Part shown: positions 15,565 through 20,461 of the stretch, in pieces | Layout of the letters: each line of letters starts with the position of its first letter | How positions within the stretch are numbered: position 1 is the first letter of the stretch | DNA from: Gonium pectorale | Taxonomy: Eukaryota > Chlorophyta > Chlorophyceae > Chlamydomonadales > Volvocaceae | Assembly: GCA_001584585.1 (NCBI GenBank) | Contig: LSYV01000024.1 | Span: forward strand, 1,306,540-1,327,000 | Length of the DNA stretch: 20,461 bases | Reading direction: 5' to 3' | Notes under the pieces: model-generated | Seen by the model: only the letters and a program-made list of their open reading frames with translations | Databases searched by the model: none | Told to the model about the DNA's origin: nothing | Program-made: the position numbers and the translations under genes

Positions 15565-17635
15565 CTAGTACTGCGGCTTCACGGGCGCGGGCAGCTTGAG
15601 CGGCTCCCCCGTGATGATGTTGTGCGACACGCTGTGCGCCTTGGAGTACAGGTGGACGGCGCGCTGCTGCTGCCGGTCCAGCGCCGCGGTCTCCTGCGGG
15701 CGTGGGCGCGGGCGTGGGCGCGGGCGGGGTGTGGCGGAGTGAGGTTACTGAGGAACGGGAGAGGCGTTGGCGCAGCAGCAGTCATGCCGCGGGGGCGCCG
15801 GGGTGGCGGAGCAGCGGGGCGGCAGGGCCAGCGGAAGAACGAGACGAACTGCTTGTAACGCGGCGGGATGTTTAGGACCTCTGAATTGGGTGGCAGGGGG
15901 GGCCGTCAAAACCTGTGTCGTTTGCTGGCGACGTTTCAACATTTTTTTGCATTAATTGATGAAGACATGGGATGCATAGCCGTGGGCAGGTTGAAGCCTG
16001 TTGCCCGAGCACCCGCCGAACGGGACGATGTAGATGCCACGAGTAGAGCAGGTGCGAGGGTATGGCGCTTGGCTGACAAATGCAAGAACGGTCAATTCTT
16101 TACTATGGTTCTGCCGTCAACGACTGCGGCAACCCTCTCCTGCCATGCCACAAAGCCTGCTTCCTGAGCGGCCAGGGCCGCCATACACCCGCCTGTTACT
16201 CCTCCCCAACTTGCACGCGCGTTCCCAGTCCCTGCCCCCGATGGCTAGACGGGCCCTCCCTATACCCTCCCAGCGCGTAGACCGTCACACTGCCCTCAGC
16301 CCGCTTTCCCCGATCCCCTGCCCCGCCCGGCCGCGCCGCTGCTTTGCAACGCAGCGCCGACTCTCCTCTCCGTGAGGCATGGCTCGCCGCCGCCCCGTAC
16401 CCCCAACGAGCCCCGGGAAGGGAAGTAATCGCACGCAGCATCGGCGATTGAGGATGGCGAGGACCCCTGAGTGCGGCAGCGGCCGCACAGGACGATCGAC
16501 CTTCTGCACCATCCCCCCGCCCCGATCCCGCATTTCAGGCCCCAACGAGACTCAACCCATGAACCAGCGCCAAGCATGCATACCCCCCCCCCTGACCCCC
16601 CACCCCCCCTGCGGGAGACGCTGGCAACACCCACCCTGGAGGAGGGCGCCGCCACGGGGCTGAGCGTCACGATGTTGACGGTCTGCCCGCTCTGGTTCCG
16701 CCGTGCGCCCGTGCCTGCGCTCCGGGCCACCTCGTACTTGGCCTCCGTCCGCTGCTCAACCGCGCTGTCGGCGGCCCAGATGCGCTGCTCCCGCGCCATG
16801 TTGTCCGCGCGTTTCGTGGCGTACGTTTCCTGAGGGAGGGAGGAAGGAAGGTAAGGGATCAGGAAGTTGAGAACAACATGTTGATGAGAACGGGTGGAAA
16901 GCCAGTAGCATGCTCCACACGGCGGCTAAGCAGGAGGGATGCGGGGACAGAGGGCGCGGGTGAGAGAGCCATCCCGGGGCAGCGGGCGGGGGCGGTGGGG
17001 CGTGGAGGCCCTTGCGCCGCCATTGGCGCACTTGCTTGTTGTGGCACAGCGCGTCGATGCACTTGCGGTCGAGGAGGCCCCATGGCGGGCACGCGGCTGT
17101 CAGTCCGAGGCGGTGCGAGTTGTGGGTGTGGGGTGGGAAAAGATGCTGTGTACAGCGGCAGCGCGGCACATGACGGTGGCACCTGCGCACGGCAATTAGC
17201 TTATTCACGATCAGAGGGTGCATGATTGCGCCAATACACTCCCACAGGCATAACCCAAATGCCCATGACCATCCGCCCCTGCAAACCGTGTCGGGCGCCA
17301 GCGTCGTTGCCACGCCCTTGCCCAGAACTGACCCCCAACCCATCCCCGGGGGGCCCACAGGCTCTCACCTCCTTCTTGAGCAGGCTTTGCTGCTTCCGAT
17401 GGTGCATCTCCCCTGCCACGTCCCGGTTGAAGCGTTCATGCTCATCGCAGAATGCGGGCGCATTGCGCGGCGGGACGACGGGGCTTCCAACATAATTTTC
17501 AGGCGCCTGCAGCGGTCCTCTGCGACGAGCTTGGAGCCGTGTCTTTTCGAGGTAGTCTTTATCCCGCGCCGCGGCGCGCTGCTCGCGAGTCTGCGGCTCT
17601 AGATTTCGAAAGCTAGGTCCTGGCTCGCCGGACAT
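15565..17635 (-). CDS. Basic helical protein of about 196 aa, possibly cilium-associated
   Basis: Exons are 17635-17369, 16829-16635 and 15693-15565 (stop TAG), all joined in phase 0 with borders GAG|GTGAGA, CCCTCAG|GAA, AGG|GTGGGT and CCCGCAG|GAG. The product starts MSGEPGPSFRNLEPQTREQR and is rich in Arg, Lys, Gln and Glu over residues 17-120, so mostly helical. It contains no signal peptide or membrane segment. A segment near 135-150 reads NQSGQTVNIVTLSP, and the C-terminus has YSKAHSVSHNIITGEPLKLP. The pairing of an N..G..NI-TL segment with a later HNIITGE motif resembles small uncharacterised proteins of ciliated eukaryotes, including microtubule-associated ones. I cannot name the family, so the ciliary role is a low-confidence inference. 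The first intron (17368-16830) contains another protein-like frame, discussed as a possible cassette exon. Confidence 0.8.
15696..15727. repeat. 12-bp GC-rich tandem repeat next to a splice acceptor
   Basis: GCGGGCGTGGGC is repeated at 15696 and 15708, with a partial third copy from 15720. On the minus strand it forms the pyrimidine-rich tract immediately before the CAG acceptor of the last exon of the 196-residue protein gene. Confidence 0.75.
16583..16609. repeat. Poly(C) tracts (G tracts in the minus-strand transcript)
   Basis: The plus strand has C10, TGA, C6, A, C7. In the minus-strand transcript this becomes runs of 7, 6 and 10 guanines, 25 to 51 nt downstream of the donor at 16634. 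It could form a quadruplex or act as an intronic G-run. Homopolymers of this length are also prone to sequencing error. Confidence 0.7.
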
Positions 17636-20233
17636 GTCTCAGCTGTGTAAGTCGAAGGCGCTGCCTCAGAGTTTGTGTGACCGGAGCGCTCGCCCAAGAA
17701 AGACTCGAAACACAGAGAGCAAATCTTATGTTCCAATTCGGTAATGCTGGAGCTTTACGTTTACTATTGCTTTTTGGAGTACGCAGGAGTGTTCCGTATG
17801 CACCACCTCGTCTTGCCTACAGTATATGCAGTTATGCACGTCATAGCCAGATGCAATGTGGATCGGCGCGAAGGAATTCCCTGCGGGTATTTGATCGTCC
17901 CGACTTCGGGGCTTCTTAGACCAGTGACCAGTAGCAGTGTTTGCGCGCTTGCTCTAACTAGAGTCACCGCAGTATGGTTATACGGCCATAATCATTCAAT
18001 ACTTGCCCGGCGCAGCCTCGTGCTTGAGCCCCAAGGGCGCACGAACCGCGGGTCGCGGAGGTCGCGGCGGCCCAAGCATGCTACTAAAGGGCCCGAAGCA
18101 AGCCAAGCCACGCCAATGAGTTCCTGGAACAAGCAAAGGCCACGCGGTGACAGGCTTTGACCGAAGACGGCCTGCATGCAGCCGCTTCTTTGGGGACGCC
18201 GGCCCAACGGCGCCCCGGGGGATAGCGGCAAAGTGTACTCGTCAGACATGCTCAGGTGCTTTACACCAGAGCACCCCTTATCCAGTTTACACATATGCGC
18301 CTCTTACTACCTCCGGCATTCGCCTGAAGCAATCAAGGCTCTGTGCGCACGAACCACCCCGGGTGAAGGTGTGACTGCGCATATAGCCGCCTGTATGAAC
18401 GGCGAGGGAAAACCTGGAGGGGCCAGACGCATCGTTGGTGAGTAGGACAGGCATGTACGGCGAGCGCTAGGGCTGCGTCGTACCGGATGCCGTGCCGGAA
18501 AGGGCTGATTAAGAGGGTCGACACGTCTGCAAATTTGCGTGATGGTGATGGCATAACATTCTGTACCAAGGGATGCGACCCGGAGGTTGAGCTCAGTCCA
18601 TCGTGGGAGTCGCCGCTTTTCGGCTTGACGGAAGACATCGAGTTGGGGCTTTTGAGTTCATGATCCGTGGGCCCAGTTCACTTGACTGGCCACCGTTTGC
18701 GGATTGCCGTGGCCACCACGACTCCCGACAGCCCAGTTGGTAGACTGGACACTCAGTGAGAAGAATGAGCTGCTCTGGAGACCCTAAGAGGAGCTAGCGA
18801 TCTGCTTCCACGCTTGCTTGCCGTCTCGGTGCGTGCCGCGATGCTGACGGTGCATGCAAGCAGCGCGCTGTTAGCAGCGGCCCTCGCTGACCCAATGCAT
18901 GGGGCCACCTGCGAAGGAGCGCAAGCTTGGCTAGGTTAGTTTGCTGTGGCGGCAGGGAGATACTGAAGAAGATTGGTGAAGGTGCGGATCGTGGTGTGCT
19001 ATTGTTCAAGGATGTTTTGCATGCGACAGATGGTTTGCTGGAGGCGTCGCTGTCAAGAGACAGGAGATGCTTGGTGGCGAGCAACGGACGGGCTTGCCCC
19101 AAGCTAGCGGTTGGCGGTTGGCAATGGTGGCGGTAATCTGATCCACTTGGGATGCACAGGACTATAACACCCCTGCTGCAAGCGCGCGCTGCTGCACGGC
19201 GCACCTCTGCGTACCGTCTTCGTTTCCAGCAGCATCAGGTGCAAAGGGATGCCGGCCCAGCGTAACCGGTAACCCTATGGCTCGTTCGCTGGCTGCTAGG
19301 GCGACAGATGACGGGCAGCGACACAGCCATGCGCCAGAGTGACCCAGGAGTGACCCTTTGCGTGAACCTTTGACCTAACTTGGCCACCGTTGTTGTCTTG
19401 AGTACCCCTCCGGCCACGTAGCATTTCCCCTTCATGGTCTGAGCAGATACCTGAGTTTCGGGGTTGCGTTTTTGACCAGGGCGCAGGCGCGCGGAGGAGT
19501 GGAGGGGAAATGGGGACGAGCCTCTGGAAACGCCCAATGTGTGCTGGGGCTCCTGTACCGTACCACCTGTTGGCCTGCGACGGAGTTGCCTTTGTCCCAG
19601 GGATCAGGGCACGCAGGCTGGTTGCACCTTGCGAAAGACCAATCGAGAAGAGACAGGGGACGATAGTAGCCACGGTTAGCGAATCAGCCATTAGGGCGTC
19701 GAGCTGACGGTTGGGGCTGTTGCACGATATATAGCTGCGCCCTGGGGTTGGGTGGCTCCGTTCAAAAGTGACATCAGGTGAGAGGCATACTTCATACTCG
19801 GGCTGGGAAGGAGGAAAGGCGGCTGGTAGTCACCGCTTGAGTGCCGTGCGGCGGTGAGAGCAGGTAAACCACTGTTACTGACCCGAGGGCGAATGCGACA
19901 ACACCCGAATGGCAGCCACACCTCCACCGCGTCGCAACGATTCACCGGAAACTTAAATTTCACCCCCTGAATGCACTCTCTTATCTTAACGGCTGCACTC
20001 ATGCCCCCCCCAGCCCTTTCTTCAATGCGCTCCTGTTTCGCTCCACTCGCTCCTCTTGGGAATCCTGCAATGAAGCCTGCCCGTCTACGCTCAAGACGCG
20101 CGCACGGCTATGCAGGGGCCACGCATCTGCCGCCAGCGCGGCGCCCTACTACCTCCGCACTGGCGTACCAGGCACAGGGCCATCAGGCCACACACGCCGC
20201 TGCGGCACACCGATGCTCGATTTGGAGAGGTGG
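17636..20233. other. Gene-poor interval right of the 196-aa protein gene
   Basis: I find no supportable gene in these 2.6 kb. The open frames are short, lack the GC-ending codon bias of the real exons here, and do not connect through convincing splice sites. The start of the interval must hold the promoter of the 15565-17635 gene. A cluster of small inverted repeats lies at about 18673-18748. No tRNA-like cloverleaf or transposase fragment was recognised. Confidence 0.5.
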
Positions 20234-20461
20234 CCCGCGTGCACGGCGCCGGTGCGCCTTCAGGTGCGCCACGGCGCCGGTGCGACTGCAGGTGCGCCAC
20301 GGCGCCGGTGCGACTGCAGGTGCGCCACGGCGCCGGTGCGACTGCAGGTGCGCCACGGCGCCGGTGCGACTGCAGGTGCGCCACGGCGCCGGTGCGACTG
20401 CAGGTGCGCCACGGCGCCGGTGCGACTGCAGGTGCGCCACGGCGCCGGTGCGACTGCAGGT
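20234..20461. repeat. 28-bp minisatellite running off the right edge
   Basis: Full 28-bp units start at 20252, 20280, 20308, 20336, 20364, 20392 and 20420, followed by 14 bp of an eighth. A degenerate partial copy precedes at 20234-20251. The six units from 20280 to 20447 are identical; the 20252 unit differs at CCTT versus ACTG. Each unit contains two palindromes, CTGCAG and CGGCGCCG. Because 28 is not a multiple of 3, translations show a 28-residue period made of three units, so the open frames on the minus strand are a product of the repeat and not evidence of a gene. Confidence 0.95.

Noticed and set aside
18794..19204. 136-codon minus-strand open frame
   Set aside because: No conserved features, no codon bias and no plausible exon borders were found.
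20091..20440. Repetitive minus-strand frames at the right edge
   Set aside because: They are translations of the 28-bp minisatellite. The same repeat is open in more than one frame, so openness is not evidence of coding.

Overview
The window looks like nuclear DNA from a volvocine/chlamydomonadalean green alga. The genes are GC-rich with strong C/G preference at third codon positions. Introns are short to medium, GC-rich and GT-AG. The families also fit: a plant/alga-type calcium-dependent protein kinase (CDPK) and a large protein ending in the kind of MYND finger that is abundant in volvocine algae. This assignment is an inference; the window carries no taxonomic marker.

Layout, left to right. 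(1) Positions 179-5449, minus strand: a ten-exon CDPK whose N-terminus lies inside the window. The reconstructed 482 residues run from a myristoylation/palmitoylation-type N-terminus through a complete kinase, an autoinhibitory junction and four EF-hands. Only a short C-terminal tail can be missing off the left edge. The last visible donor site sits in a GC-rich tandem repeat that carries extra copies of that donor. (2) 5450-8276: a gene-poor interval. (3) 8277-11561, minus strand: a two-exon gene for a ~975-residue protein ending in a MYND zinc finger. (4) 11562-12337: a divergent intergenic region with a small 8-bp tandem repeat. (5) 12338-15052, plus strand: a multi-exon gene for a small, probably organelle-targeted membrane protein of unknown function. 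One internal junction is unresolved. (6) 15053-15564: a short convergent intergenic region. (7) 15565-17635, minus strand: a three-exon gene for a basic, helical ~196-residue protein that may be ciliary. (8) 17636-20233: no supportable gene. (9) 20234 to the right edge: a 28-bp minisatellite whose six central full copies are identical.

Exons were built by hand by matching GT/AG borders, reading phase and protein similarity. CDPK is close to certain, and the MYND gene and the 196-residue gene are well supported. The plus-strand gene is only partly resolved. Nothing suggests that the genes form a shared pathway, and no operon-like, viral or mobile system was seen. The CDPK and the candidate ciliary protein could both act in the flagellum, but that is speculation.
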